Positions 1-7,829 of a stretch of 64,000 nt of DNA are shown here, in pieces (the first letter of the stretch is position 1; each line of letters begins with the position of its first letter). The notes under the pieces were generated by a model. The model was not told the DNA's origin and ran no database searches. It worked only from the letters and a program-made list of their open reading frames with translations. This stretch comes from Marmoricola sp. (lineage in GTDB: Bacteria; Actinomycetota; Actinomycetes; Propionibacteriales; Nocardioidaceae): positions 29,458-93,457 of the forward strand of contig JAOPYE010000025.1 in the NCBI GenBank assembly GCA_025964775.1, read 5' to 3'. Position numbers and translations under genes: made by a program.

Positions 1-291
1 GGTGTAGCGGAAGTCCATGAACTGCGGCGGGGCGCCGATGTCGAGCTGGAGCCCCTTGAAGATCGTGACGACGTCGGTTCCCTCGTACGTCAACGCCTGC
101 TGCATCCGGCGTGTGTAGATCGGGCTGGCCGCCATCCACTCCTCGATCGCGACCTGGGCCATCCCCTCCCTGCCGAAAGCGCTGATGCACCAGGCCATCC
201 CCGACCGGTCGATGAGCTGTCCGATCAGCAGCAGCTCGGGCACCAGGACCGCGAGCTGCTCACGGGTCAGGGTGGCGTAGCGGCTGGTCAT
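1..291 (-). CDS. Conserved hypothetical protein, N-terminal part (cut by window edge)
   Basis: An open frame runs from an ATG at 291 to the window edge with no stop, giving 97 residues that begin MTSRYATLTREQLAVLVPEL. The start overlaps the stop of the upstream P450 gene by four bases (ATGA), so the two are probably translationally coupled and this is the last visible gene of the CYP51/CYP123 operon. The visible part is mostly helical, with no signal peptide or membrane segment, and contains conserved-looking stretches such as FKGLQLDIGAPPQFMDFRYT. I do not recognise a catalytic motif and give no function. Its place next to a CYP123-like P450 suggests a role linked to that enzyme. Confidence 0.75.
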   Translation of the reverse strand, partial: MTSRYATLTREQLAVLVPELLLIGQLIDRSGMAWCISAFGREGMAQVAIEEWMAASPIYTRRMQQALTYEGTDVVTIFKGLQLDIGAPPQFMDFRYT

Positions 292-1523
292 CGCAGGGTG
301 GTCCGGACCGGAAGCGACGCGTAGCCCCGAACGTTCGAGGAGTACATCCGCACCGGTGCGTCCGCAACCTCGATCGACGAGCACCGCTCGACAAGCTGCC
401 GCAGCGCGATCTGCGCCTCCAGCCGGGCGAGGTTCGCGCCGAGACAGAAGTGTCGCCCACCACCGAAGGCGATGTGCTTGGCGAGCTCGGCCTTGTCGCG
501 ACGGATGTCGAACTCCTCCGCGTTCGAGAACACGGTGTGGTCGTGGTTGGCGGAGCCGATGTTGATCAGCAGCTGGGCGCCGGCCGGACAGGTGGTCCCG
601 GCGATGGTGACATCCTGGAGCGTCTGCCGGGCAAGCAGCTGGCTGGACGCCTCGTACCGCAGCGTCTCCTCGATCCACGGCGCGATCAGGGTCGCGTCGG
701 CGAACACCGCCGCCCGCTGGTCGGGGACGGTGCAGAGGTTGCGCACCGCGTTGCCGAGCAGCTTGGTCGTGGTCTCGTTGCCGGCCACGACCATCAGGAA
801 GAGGAACGCGGTGAGCTCGCCGTCGTTCATCCGGTCCCCCTCGTCCTCGGCCATCAGCAGTGCTGTGACCAGGTCATCGGCGGGAGCCTTCTTGCGTGCG
901 GCCAGCAGGTCGGCGAAGTAGCCGAACATCTGCATCGACGCATCCATGCCGGCCTGCGGCACGTCGCGCAGCCCGTGCTCGCGGACCACCAGCAGGTCGG
1001 CGAGCCGGCGGACCTCGTCACGATCGGCCTGCGGCACGCCGAGCAGCTCGGAGATGACGTCCATCGGGTACTTCCCGGCGAAGTCGACGATCCAGTCGAA
1101 GCCGCCCTCGGCCTCACCCTGCGCGAGTGCCTGCTCGAGGTGCTCGAGGCTGATCGCGGCGATCCGCGGCTCCATCTCCGCCACCCGTTTGGGCGTGAAG
1201 CCCCGCGAGACCAGCTTGCGCAGCCGGGTCTGCTCCGGCGGATCCATCCCGAGGAACGACATCACGACGTGCGCGTTCTCGTTCCAGGCGCTCGCATCGA
1301 GGGTGACGCCCATCCGGTTGGAGTACACGTCGTCGGTACGCCAGGCTTTGTGGATGTCGGCGTACCGGGACATGACCCAGAAGTCGTGCTCCTCGTTGTG
1401 GTAGAGCGGCGCCTCCTCGCGCATCCGGGCGTACACCGGGTACGGGTCGTCCTGGATCGCGTGGTCGTACGGATCGAAATTCAGCGGGCATCTGCCCGCT
1501 TCCGGCGTCGTCTCGGTGCTCAT
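288..1523 (-). CDS. Cytochrome P450, CYP123-like
   Basis: This 411-residue soluble P450 has all the hallmark motifs: the I-helix oxygen-activation motif AGNETT (residues 247-252), the K-helix ExxR (E286-R289), and the heme loop FGGGRHFCLG (353-362) with Cys360 as axial ligand. Overall sequence, including DPPEQTRLRKLVSRGFTP and the C-terminal SSNVRGYASLPV, resembles mycobacterial CYP123 (Rv0766c), which also lies beside cyp51. It would accept electrons from a ferredoxin, most simply the one encoded at 6232-6426. The ATG at 1523 overlaps the stop of the upstream TetR gene by one base. The substrate is unknown; the CYP123 assignment rests on remembered similarity. Confidence 0.93.
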   Translation of the reverse strand: MSTETTPEAGRCPLNFDPYDHAIQDDPYPVYARMREEAPLYHNEEHDFWVMSRYADIHKAWRTDDVYSNRMGVTLDASAWNENAHVVMSFLGMDPPEQTRLRKLVSRGFTPKRVAEMEPRIAAISLEHLEQALAQGEAEGGFDWIVDFAGKYPMDVISELLGVPQADRDEVRRLADLLVVREHGLRDVPQAGMDASMQMFGYFADLLAARKKAPADDLVTALLMAEDEGDRMNDGELTAFLFLMVVAGNETTTKLLGNAVRNLCTVPDQRAAVFADATLIAPWIEETLRYEASSQLLARQTLQDVTIAGTTCPAGAQLLINIGSANHDHTVFSNAEEFDIRRDKAELAKHIAFGGGRHFCLGANLARLEAQIALRQLVERCSSIEVADAPVRMYSSNVRGYASLPVRTTLR

Positions 1524-2101
1524 CAGTGGCCTTCCATGATCACGGCGACGATGTCGTCGAGGCGTTGGCTGAGTTCTTCGTACGTCATCAGGCCCATGCC
1601 GGCCTGGAGGAGGGCGCCGGAGAAGGCGAAGGTCAGGGCCTCGACGACCCTCGGGTCCGAGGGCTCGCCGATCGCCTCGCGGAAACGGGTCACGAACTCG
1701 GCACCGATCACCAGCCTGAGGCGCTCGACCTCCGGGTCGGTACCGAGCAGGGCGATGTTGGCGGCCGTCGCGAGATTCGGCGAGCGGCCGAGCAGTGCGG
1801 CCATGTGCCGGGTCACGACCCTGATCCGGTCGACCGCGCTGTCGCCCTCCGGCTCGGGGCCGGGCTCGGTGACGATCCGGCGCCAGAAGAGCTCGGCGAA
1901 CAGGTGGTTCTTCGAGGCGAGGTAGGTGTACGCCGTCGCCGGGGACACCCCGGCGCGCTGGGCCACCGTGCGGATCGTGAGTGCCTCCGGACCGACCTCC
2001 TCGAGCTCCAGCTCACCGGCGAGCAGCAGCTTCTCCACCGTCTCGGCCTGACGTGGGTTCAGGCCGAGCCGCAGGTGCGAGGTCACGGGTTCGGACGCCA
2101 C
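1523..2101 (-). CDS. TetR family transcriptional regulator
   Basis: The 192-residue protein starts at a GTG and has a TetR-type N-terminal DNA-binding domain, with the helix-turn-helix around residues 42-65 (TIRTVAQRAGVSPATAYTYL) followed by KNHLFAELF. The C-terminal ligand-binding half is typical in length. It lies inside the P450 operon, three bases after the carboxymuconolactone decarboxylase-like gene and overlapping the CYP123-like gene, so it is probably a local regulator made with its targets. A candidate operator is the palindrome at 8631-8644 before the first gene of the operon, but the pairing is inference. Confidence 0.9.
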   Translation of the reverse strand: MASEPVTSHLRLGLNPRQAETVEKLLLAGELELEEVGPEALTIRTVAQRAGVSPATAYTYLASKNHLFAELFWRRIVTEPGPEPEGDSAVDRIRVVTRHMAALLGRSPNLATAANIALLGTDPEVERLRLVIGAEFVTRFREAIGEPSDPRVVEALTFAFSGALLQAGMGLMTYEELSQRLDDIVAVIMEGH

Positions 2102-2104
2102 GGC

Positions 2105-2473
2105 TCAGCGTCCCTTCGCGATGGTCTCTTCGACCAGGCTGTTCAGCCGTGCCCCGACCGGCCATCCGGCGTAGTGGCACACCATGATCACGATCTCGCG
2201 CAGGTTGTCCTCGTCGAGCTCGCCGGCCTTGTACGCGGCAGGGATCTGGATGGACAGCACGTCCTGGGCACCGTGGGTGCAGAGCATGCCGATCAGCAGC
2301 AGTCGACGATCGCGGTCGGACAGGCCCGGCCGGCTCCAGATGTCGGCGAACAGATGGTCCGCGGTGTAGCGGAAGAAGTCACCGTCCATGTCGGACATGT
2401 CGAAGCCGTAGACCTTGTTCATCTTCTCCAGGCCACGCCGGCGGGACTCGGGAAGGTCGTCGTACTTGCCCAT
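2105..2473 (-). CDS. Carboxymuconolactone decarboxylase (CMD) family protein
   Basis: A 122-residue protein starting MGKYDDLPESRRRGLEKMNK. The segment from DRDRRLLLIGMLCTHGAQDV to the EIVIMVCHYAGWP signature matches the CMD/AhpD-like helical fold of gamma-carboxymuconolactone decarboxylases. No CxxC redox pair is present, so it is not an AhpD-type peroxidase. The ATG at 2473 is chosen because it leaves one base after the upstream stop and fits family length. The mycobacterial cyp51 locus has a similar gene (Rv0771). The true reaction is not known. Confidence 0.88.
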   Translation of the reverse strand: MGKYDDLPESRRRGLEKMNKVYGFDMSDMDGDFFRYTADHLFADIWSRPGLSDRDRRLLLIGMLCTHGAQDVLSIQIPAAYKAGELDEDNLREIVIMVCHYAGWPVGARLNSLVEETIAKGR

Positions 2474-2474
2474 G

Positions 2475-3326
2475 TCAGTTCTCCTGTCCGGCGGGCAGCC
2501 CGAGGGCTGACCGGAGGTTGTCCTGCGCGAAGTGCGCCATCGGTACGTCGACCCCGAGCCGGTCGGCCAGCTCGATGGCGTGGGCCAGGTCCTTCTCACC
2601 GATCGCGCGGACGTGCTCGAAGATCGAGAGCCAGAAGTCGCCCGGCTCGATCGTCCTCGTCGTGTCGCGGTGCATGATGGCGCCGGGTCCACCGGTGATC
2701 GAGTCCGTGTGCCGGACGATCCGGCCCAGTGCCTGCAGGTCGATCCCGGCTGCCTCGGCCAGGCGCAGCGCCTCGCCCGTGGCGGTGAACGACACGAAGT
2801 GCAGCAGGTTGCGGGCCAGCTTGGCGGCCGTGCCGTTTCCGATCGGCCCGCAGTGCACCACCTCGGTGCCCATCAGACCGAGTGGACCACGCACCGCCTC
2901 GAACGCTGCGTCGGTGCCACCGACCATGATCGCCAGGGTGCCATCGGCCGCACCCATGGCGCCGCCGCTCACCGGAGCATCCACGACCAGGAGGTCGTGG
3001 CGTCCACCGAGGTCCTCGAGCCGCGGGGGCAGGTCGGGTGAGATCGTCGAGTGGATCACGAGGGCCGTGCCGGGCTTCGCAGCGCCGAGGATCTCCCCCA
3101 TCACGTCACGGACCTGGGCGTCGGTGTTGACCATCACGCAGATCACCGCGCACCGGGCGGCGAGGTCTGCCACGCTGCCGGCGACCGTCGCACCCTCCTT
3201 CTCCAGCTCGGCCAGCGGTTCGGGCGCGATGTCGAAGACCACCAGCCCGCCGTCCCAGGCGAGCAGCCGGTGGGCCATCGGCTTGCCGATGTTGCCCAGG
3301 CCGATGAAGCCCACTGGTCCCGTCAT
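2475..3326 (-). CDS. NAD(P)-dependent 3-hydroxyisobutyrate/6-phosphogluconate dehydrogenase-like protein
   Basis: The 283-residue protein has the beta-hydroxyacid dehydrogenase pattern: a Rossmann motif FIGLGNIGKPMAHRL (residues 7-21), the substrate-binding segment VDAPVSGGAMGA (115-126), and the catalytic Lys169 in GNGTAAKLARN. The start at 3326 overlaps the stop of the upstream SDR gene by four bases (ATGA). The family oxidises small beta-hydroxyacids such as 3-hydroxyisobutyrate; here the P450 operon suggests another hydroxylated acid. It corresponds in position to Rv0770 next to cyp51 in mycobacteria. Longer in-frame upstream extension reads through the SDR gene and is not credible. Confidence 0.92.
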   Translation of the reverse strand: MTGPVGFIGLGNIGKPMAHRLLAWDGGLVVFDIAPEPLAELEKEGATVAGSVADLAARCAVICVMVNTDAQVRDVMGEILGAAKPGTALVIHSTISPDLPPRLEDLGGRHDLLVVDAPVSGGAMGAADGTLAIMVGGTDAAFEAVRGPLGLMGTEVVHCGPIGNGTAAKLARNLLHFVSFTATGEALRLAEAAGIDLQALGRIVRHTDSITGGPGAIMHRDTTRTIEPGDFWLSIFEHVRAIGEKDLAHAIELADRLGVDVPMAHFAQDNLRSALGLPAGQEN

Positions 3327-4072
3327 GCCCGGAACACCTGTCCGCCGTCGACGTCGAGGATCTGCGCCGTGATCCAGGCGGCCTCCTCGCTGAGCAGGAA
3401 CAGGCACGCGCCGACCATGTCCTCGGGCTGACCGATCCGCTTGATCGCCAGGCTGTTCCTGACGATGTCGTGCGCAGCGCTGCCTGCCTGCGTGCGCGTC
3501 GCTGCCGTGTCGACCGGGCCGGGCGCGATCGCGTTGACCCGGATGTTCTGACCACCGAGCTCGTGCGCCAGCTGCTGGGTCAGGCCGTTGATACCGACCT
3601 TGGCGAGACCGTAGAACCCGGAGTACAACCACGCAGCGGTCGAGCTCTGGTTGACGATCGAGCCGCCACCGCCGTTGGCCATGTGGCCGTAGACCGCGCG
3701 GGTGACGACGAGTGCGCCGTCCATGTTCACGCTCATGAACCTCTTGTAGTAGTCCCAGTCGACGGTGATCAGCAGGTCGAAGGCCATGTCGCCGTAGATG
3801 GCTGCGTTGTTGACCAGGCAGTCGATGCGTCCGTACGCCGCCATCGTGGCCTCGGCCATCGCTGTCGCCGAGGCGGCGTCGGACACGTCCGTGCGCACGA
3901 ACATCGCGGTTCCGCCGGACGCCTCGATGGCAGCGACCACCTGCTTGCCCGAGTCCTCGTTGAGGTCGGCAACGACGACCGAGGCACCCTCGGCGGCGAG
4001 CGCCTTGGCATAGGCCTCGCCGATGCCCTGGGCAGCTCCGGTCACGATCGCGACCTTGTTCTCAAAACGCAT
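3323..4072 (-). CDS. Short-chain dehydrogenase/reductase (SDR)
   Basis: A 249-residue classical SDR. The NAD(P)-binding motif TGAAQGIG is at residues 11-18, VNNAA at 87-91, and the catalytic Ser144, Tyr154 and Lys158 fall in NQSSTAAWLYSGFYGLAKVG. Asp36 after the second strand suggests preference for NAD(H). An AAGGA ribosome site lies a few bases before the ATG at 4072. It is followed by the HIBADH-like gene with a four-base overlap. It likely oxidises an alcohol made by one of the operon P450s; the counterpart in the mycobacterial locus would be Rv0769. Confidence 0.93.
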   Translation of the reverse strand: MRFENKVAIVTGAAQGIGEAYAKALAAEGASVVVADLNEDSGKQVVAAIEASGGTAMFVRTDVSDAASATAMAEATMAAYGRIDCLVNNAAIYGDMAFDLLITVDWDYYKRFMSVNMDGALVVTRAVYGHMANGGGGSIVNQSSTAAWLYSGFYGLAKVGINGLTQQLAHELGGQNIRVNAIAPGPVDTAATRTQAGSAAHDIVRNSLAIKRIGQPEDMVGACLFLLSEEAAWITAQILDVDGGQVFRA

Positions 4073-4111
4073 GGTGATCCTTCGGTAGTTTCGTGGTCCG
4101 TTGATTGAGGT

Positions 4112-4126
4112 GGTCGCGCAGCGACC
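4112..4126. repeat. Short inverted repeat in an intergenic element
   Basis: The only gap of any size within the operon (4073-4139) holds GGTCGC-GCA-GCGACC, a perfect 6-bp inverted repeat, flanked by TTGATTGAGG and TCTCGAAATCCC. The composition resembles the short dispersed intergenic repeats seen elsewhere in this window (13638-13660, 19401-19423, 31776-31798). It may fold in RNA between the aldehyde dehydrogenase and SDR genes. Confidence 0.45.
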
Positions 4127-4139
4127 GTCTCGAAATCCC

Positions 4140-5594
4140 TTACGCGGGCTCTGCGATGGTCTTCGTCTCCAGGTACTCCTCGAAGCCGGCGACGCCCATC
4201 TCGCGGCCGATGCCGGACTGCTTGTAGCCGCCGAACGGGGCGTCCGGGCTGAACCAGACCCCTCCGTTCACGGCCAGGGTGCCTGTCCGGATCCGGGCCG
4301 CGACCGCCTTGGCCCGCTCCAGCGAACCGGAGTCCACCGAGCCGGACAGCCCGTACGCCGAGTCGTTGGCGATGCGCACCGCGTCGTCGTCGCCGTCGTG
4401 CGGGATCACGACCAGGACGGGTCCGAAGATCTCCTCCTGGGCCAGGCGCGAGGAGTTGTCGAGTCCGGCCACGACGGTGGGCTGGATCCAGTACCCGTCC
4501 TGGTCGATCACGGAACCGCCGGTGGCGAAGGTGCCGCCCTCCTCGATCGCGAGCTTGAGGTAGGACTCGACGCGGTCGCGCTGGACCGCCGAGATCACCG
4601 GGCCGCAGATCGTCCCGGGGTCGGTCGGGTCCTTCGCGCCGATCGACTCCATCGTCGCTGCCGCCACCTGCACCGCCTCGTCGTACTTGGCGCGCGGCAC
4701 CACCAGCCGGGTGGTGATCGCGCAGCCCTGGCCGGCGTGGATGCAGGCGGCGAACGCGGTCGCTCCGGCGACGGCAGCCACGTCGGCGTCGTCGAGGGCG
4801 ATCGCTGCCGACTTGCCGCCGAGCTCGAGGAACACCTTCTTCAGCGTCGGTGCTGCCGCGGCCATGATCGCCTTGCCGGTCGCGGTCGAGCCGGTGAAGG
4901 AGACCATGTCGACGCGCGGGTCGACGGTCAGCTGGGCGGCGACCTCGTTGGAGTGCGGGGAGACGACGTTGAAGACGCCCGCCGGGATATCGGTGTGCTC
5001 GGCGACCAGGCGACCGAGCTCGGCGGCCAGCCACGGCGTGTCAGGTGCCGGCTTGAGCACGACCGTGCATCCCGCCGCCAGGGCCGGGGCCACCTTGGCC
5101 AGGTTGATCTGCGTGGGCACGTTCCACGGCGTGATCGCCGCGACCACACCCACCGGCTCGCGGCGTACTGTCCGTCGACTCGGGATGCCCATCGGCGAGG
5201 CGACCCCGAGGTCGGTCTCGAACTCGTAGGACTCGGCCAGGTCGGCGACGAAGGTGAGCCCGTCGACGGGACCGTCGAACCCGGCGGCGCCGATCATGAA
5301 GCCGGGCATTCCTACTTCGGCGGTGGTGAGAGCACGGAAGTCGTCGGCGTTGTCGTACAGGGCCTGCTGCAGTTGGCGGATGCAGCGCACCCGCAGCTCG
5401 CGGTCGGTCGACCAGTCGGACTCGTCGAACGCGCGTCGGGCGGCCGCGATCGCCGCCTCCATGTCGGCGGCGGTGCCGTCGGGCGCCTGACCGATCTCCT
5501 GACCGTTGGCCGGGTTCAGGATCGGGTACGTCGTGCCGTCACTGGCACCGACGAGCTTGCCGTCGATCAGTTGGAGGGGTGCCGGGGTCGTCAT
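4140..5594 (-). CDS. NAD-dependent aldehyde dehydrogenase
   Basis: The 484-residue protein is full length for the ALDH superfamily. The general base lies in FLELGGKS (Glu257), the catalytic thiol in GQGCAITTR (Cys291), the cofactor-binding ITPWNVP segment is near residue 154, and VSFTGSTATGK near 231 contacts NAD. It converts an aldehyde to the acid, probably downstream of the SDR alcohol dehydrogenases in the same operon. The ATG at 5594 overlaps the stop of the upstream gene's neighbour (5591) by four bases. The corresponding gene in the mycobacterial locus is aldA (Rv0768). The natural substrate is unknown. Confidence 0.94.
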   Translation of the reverse strand: MTTPAPLQLIDGKLVGASDGTTYPILNPANGQEIGQAPDGTAADMEAAIAAARRAFDESDWSTDRELRVRCIRQLQQALYDNADDFRALTTAEVGMPGFMIGAAGFDGPVDGLTFVADLAESYEFETDLGVASPMGIPSRRTVRREPVGVVAAITPWNVPTQINLAKVAPALAAGCTVVLKPAPDTPWLAAELGRLVAEHTDIPAGVFNVVSPHSNEVAAQLTVDPRVDMVSFTGSTATGKAIMAAAAPTLKKVFLELGGKSAAIALDDADVAAVAGATAFAACIHAGQGCAITTRLVVPRAKYDEAVQVAAATMESIGAKDPTDPGTICGPVISAVQRDRVESYLKLAIEEGGTFATGGSVIDQDGYWIQPTVVAGLDNSSRLAQEEIFGPVLVVIPHDGDDDAVRIANDSAYGLSGSVDSGSLERAKAVAARIRTGTLAVNGGVWFSPDAPFGGYKQSGIGREMGVAGFEEYLETKTIAEPA

Positions 5595-6232
5595 CCCTGC
5601 ACGTCCTGCTGCGTGACGTACTGACCGGCCTCGACCGGCGGTGGCCAGACAGGCGAGGGGATGTCCTCGTACTTGTAGTGACCAGGAACCCCGAGCCCGG
5701 ACACGGACATCCGCTTCAGCAGCGTGTCCGGCGCCTTGTCCGCCTTGATGATCTCCAGGAAGGTGTGCGCGGTCGAGGGCATGTCGAACCAGTCGCGCTG
5801 CCAGGCGAACTTGAGCAGACCCTCATCGGGGCCGGAGGTCTGCCGCTCGACCCCGAACCAGGAACCACCGATGCCCAGGATCTCGAACTCCTTGCCGGCG
5901 TCGTCGAGGATGCCCGACTTCTGCTTCCAGAAGCCGACGACCATCCCCTTCTTCTCGTCGATCAGGGAGGCCTGGTAGTCGTAGTGCCAGCCGTCGAGGC
6001 CGTCCATCTCGATGCCGATCGCCCAGTCGCGGATCTGGTCACGCCCGACCGCCATGAAGTGCTCGTCCGGGGCGTACATCCAGCCGTACGTCGCATCGAC
6101 GGCGTAGTGCTCGGCCATGATCCGCCAGTCGCCGATCCGCTCGGCCTCGCGGTTGACCTCGAGCCAGGAGTCCCAGAACTCCTCGATCTCGGCGCGGGTG
6201 AACCCGCCGTCGGTTGAGCTTGTCGAAACCAT
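5591..6232 (-). CDS. NTF2/SnoaL-like protein
   Basis: A 213-residue protein beginning MVSTSSTDGGFTRAEIEEFW. The N-terminal helix and FWDSWLEVNREAERIGDWRIMAEHYAVDATYGWMYAP segment resemble the NTF2-like fold of SnoaL/ketosteroid-isomerase proteins, which include small hydratases and isomerases as well as non-enzymes. I see no certain catalytic residues. The ATG at 6232 overlaps the ferredoxin stop by one base. Its first codons come from a short repeat (6212-6230) also found at the start of the CYP51 gene, so the real N-terminus may be a little shorter. Function in the P450 operon is not known. Confidence 0.8.
   Translation of the reverse strand: MVSTSSTDGGFTRAEIEEFWDSWLEVNREAERIGDWRIMAEHYAVDATYGWMYAPDEHFMAVGRDQIRDWAIGIEMDGLDGWHYDYQASLIDEKKGMVVGFWKQKSGILDDAGKEFEILGIGGSWFGVERQTSGPDEGLLKFAWQRDWFDMPSTAHTFLEIIKADKAPDTLLKRMSVSGLGVPGHYKYEDIPSPVWPPPVEAGQYVTQQDVQG
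6212..6230. repeat. Dispersed 19-bp repeat, copy 1
   Basis: GGTTGAGCTTGTCGAAACC is 18/19 identical to 7803-7821. It lies within the first codons of the NTF2-like gene and encodes VSTSST on the minus strand. Confidence 0.75.
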
Positions 6233-6426
6233 CAATCCTCCAGTGAGAGAGCCATAGCGGGGCAGTACTTGACGGCACGTTGCACCTGCTCGCGCAGGTC
6301 CTCGCCGGGGTTCGTGTCGAGGACGATCACCTTGTCCTCCTCGGAGTCGAGGCCGAACACGCTCGGAGCCTCGAACTGGCACATCTGATGTCCCTGGCAG
6401 AGCTCCAGGTCTGCAGCGACGTTCAC
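6232..6426 (-). CDS. Ferredoxin (3Fe-4S type, CxxHxxC)
   Basis: This 64-residue protein starts at a GTG that overlaps the CYP51 stop (GTGA), and ends overlapping the next ATG. Cluster ligands appear as C10-x2-H13-x2-C16 and C55-P, so the usual central cysteine position is a histidine. This pattern is typical of P450-associated ferredoxins of mycobacteria (the cyp51 partner is Rv0763c) and points to a 3Fe-4S cluster. The acidic surface (many Asp and Glu) suits docking to P450s. It is the likely electron donor for CYP51 and perhaps the CYP123-like enzyme. No ferredoxin reductase is in the window. Confidence 0.93.
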   Translation of the reverse strand: MNVAADLELCQGHQMCQFEAPSVFGLDSEEDKVIVLDTNPGEDLREQVQRAVKYCPAMALSLED

Positions 6427-7829
6427 GGCGTACGCCGTCGGTAGCGCACCGTCGCAGGACGGGCGAGCTGGATGACCATCTTGGAGGTGTCGTCGCGGTA
6501 GGTCTCCGAGGGCTGGGTCATCTCGAAGGTGTAGTCCCGCAGCAGCACCGAGAAGATCGCCTTGAGCTGCATCATCGCGAAGGCGTTGCCGACGCAGCGA
6601 TGCTTGCCGGCGCCGAACGGGATCCAGGTCCACCGGTTCTGCAGGTCGGCCTGGTTCGGGTCGAGGTAGCGGCCCGGGTCGAAGGCGTCCGGGTCCGGGA
6701 AGTCCTCGGCAATCCGGTTGGAGACCCGCGGGCTGGAACCGACCATGGTGCCGGCCGGCAGGAGGTGACCACCGATCTCGAACTCCTCCTGGGCGACCCG
6801 GAGCAGCAGGATCAGCGGCGGGTGGAGCCGCAGCGTCTCCTTGAGCGCCGCCTCCAGGTTGGGGATCGATCGGAGTGCCTGGAAGGACACCTCCACACGA
6901 CCTTCGGGGCCATCGGCGTACAGGTCGTCGAGCTCGGCGACGATCTCTGCCATCACCTCCGGGTGGCGCAGCAGCTCGATCAGGGTCCAGGCGGCGGTAC
7001 CGGAGCTGGTGTGGTGCCCGGCGAACATCATCGAGATGAACATGCCGGTGATGATGTGCGCGCTGAAGTGGTCGGATCCGTCCTCGGCCTTGATCGAGAT
7101 CAGGACGTCGAGGAGATCACGGTCCTCGCGAGCCACCGTGCCGCGCGCATGCCGCTTGTCGATGATTCCCTGGACGAGCTCGACGAGCTTGACCCGGGCG
7201 GCGTCACGGATCTCGAACGACTCGACGCCCTTCATGTAGGGGTCGACGTACGCCAGCGCATCGGTGCCGCGCTCGAGCTCGTGGTAGTAGTCCGCGAACC
7301 GGGAGTCGAGCTCCTCGCGGAACGGCTTGCCGATCAGGCACGCGGACGTCGTGTAGATGGTCAGCTCGGCGAAGAAGTCGAGCAGGTCGATCTCACCCTC
7401 GTCACCCCAGTCGGCGACCATCCGGTTGATCTCGTTCTCGATGGTGCTCGCGTGGCCGCGCATCATCTCGCCCTTGAGCGCCTGGTTCTTCAGGCCTTCC
7501 GAGCGCTGCTCGGGACTGGTGTCGAAGACGACCCCGGTGCCGAAGATCGGCGTCATGAAGGGGTACGCCGCCGCCTGGTCGAGGATGTCGTCAGGAGCCC
7601 GGAAGAACGCCTCGTTCGTCCCGGCGCCGGTGACCAGGACGACGTCGCGATCGGCGAGCCGGAACCGGCCGATGTCGCCGCACTCGTCCCGAACCCGGTG
7701 CAGCAGGTCGATCGGATCGTCGCGCAGGTCCTCGAGGTGGCCGTGCTCGCTTTCGGGGAAGCGGCGGGACACCTCGCGGATGCCCTCAACTCCCTCGCCG
7801 GTGGCTGAGCTTGTCGAAACCTCGGTCAT
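6423..7829 (-). CDS. cyp51: Sterol 14-alpha-demethylase-type cytochrome P450 (CYP51)
   Basis: The 468-residue protein closely resembles M. tuberculosis CYP51. It has the CYP51 substrate-recognition motif YPFMTPIFGTGVVFD (89-103), the I-helix FAGHHTSSGTA (269-279) with the CYP51-type His where other P450s have Asp/Glu-Thr, ExxR (E331-R334), and heme loop FGAGKHRCVG (405-414) with Cys412. Family members remove the 14-alpha methyl group of sterols by three oxidations. Most bacteria make no sterols, so the physiological substrate is open. The ATG at 7829 overlaps the SDR stop by four bases; residues 1-12 include a repeat-encoded VSTSS. Confidence 0.96.
   Translation of the reverse strand: MTEVSTSSATGEGVEGIREVSRRFPESEHGHLEDLRDDPIDLLHRVRDECGDIGRFRLADRDVVLVTGAGTNEAFFRAPDDILDQAAAYPFMTPIFGTGVVFDTSPEQRSEGLKNQALKGEMMRGHASTIENEINRMVADWGDEGEIDLLDFFAELTIYTTSACLIGKPFREELDSRFADYYHELERGTDALAYVDPYMKGVESFEIRDAARVKLVELVQGIIDKRHARGTVAREDRDLLDVLISIKAEDGSDHFSAHIITGMFISMMFAGHHTSSGTAAWTLIELLRHPEVMAEIVAELDDLYADGPEGRVEVSFQALRSIPNLEAALKETLRLHPPLILLLRVAQEEFEIGGHLLPAGTMVGSSPRVSNRIAEDFPDPDAFDPGRYLDPNQADLQNRWTWIPFGAGKHRCVGNAFAMMQLKAIFSVLLRDYTFEMTQPSETYRDDTSKMVIQLARPATVRYRRRTP
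7803..7821. repeat. Dispersed 19-bp repeat, copy 2
   Basis: GGCTGAGCTTGTCGAAACC matches 6212-6230 at 18 of 19 positions and encodes VSTSSA at the start of CYP51. Confidence 0.75.

Noticed and set aside
450..1925. Long plus-strand open frame opposite the CYP123-like gene
   Set aside because: High-GC mirror frame of the P450 and TetR genes; composition is not protein-like and no motif is seen.
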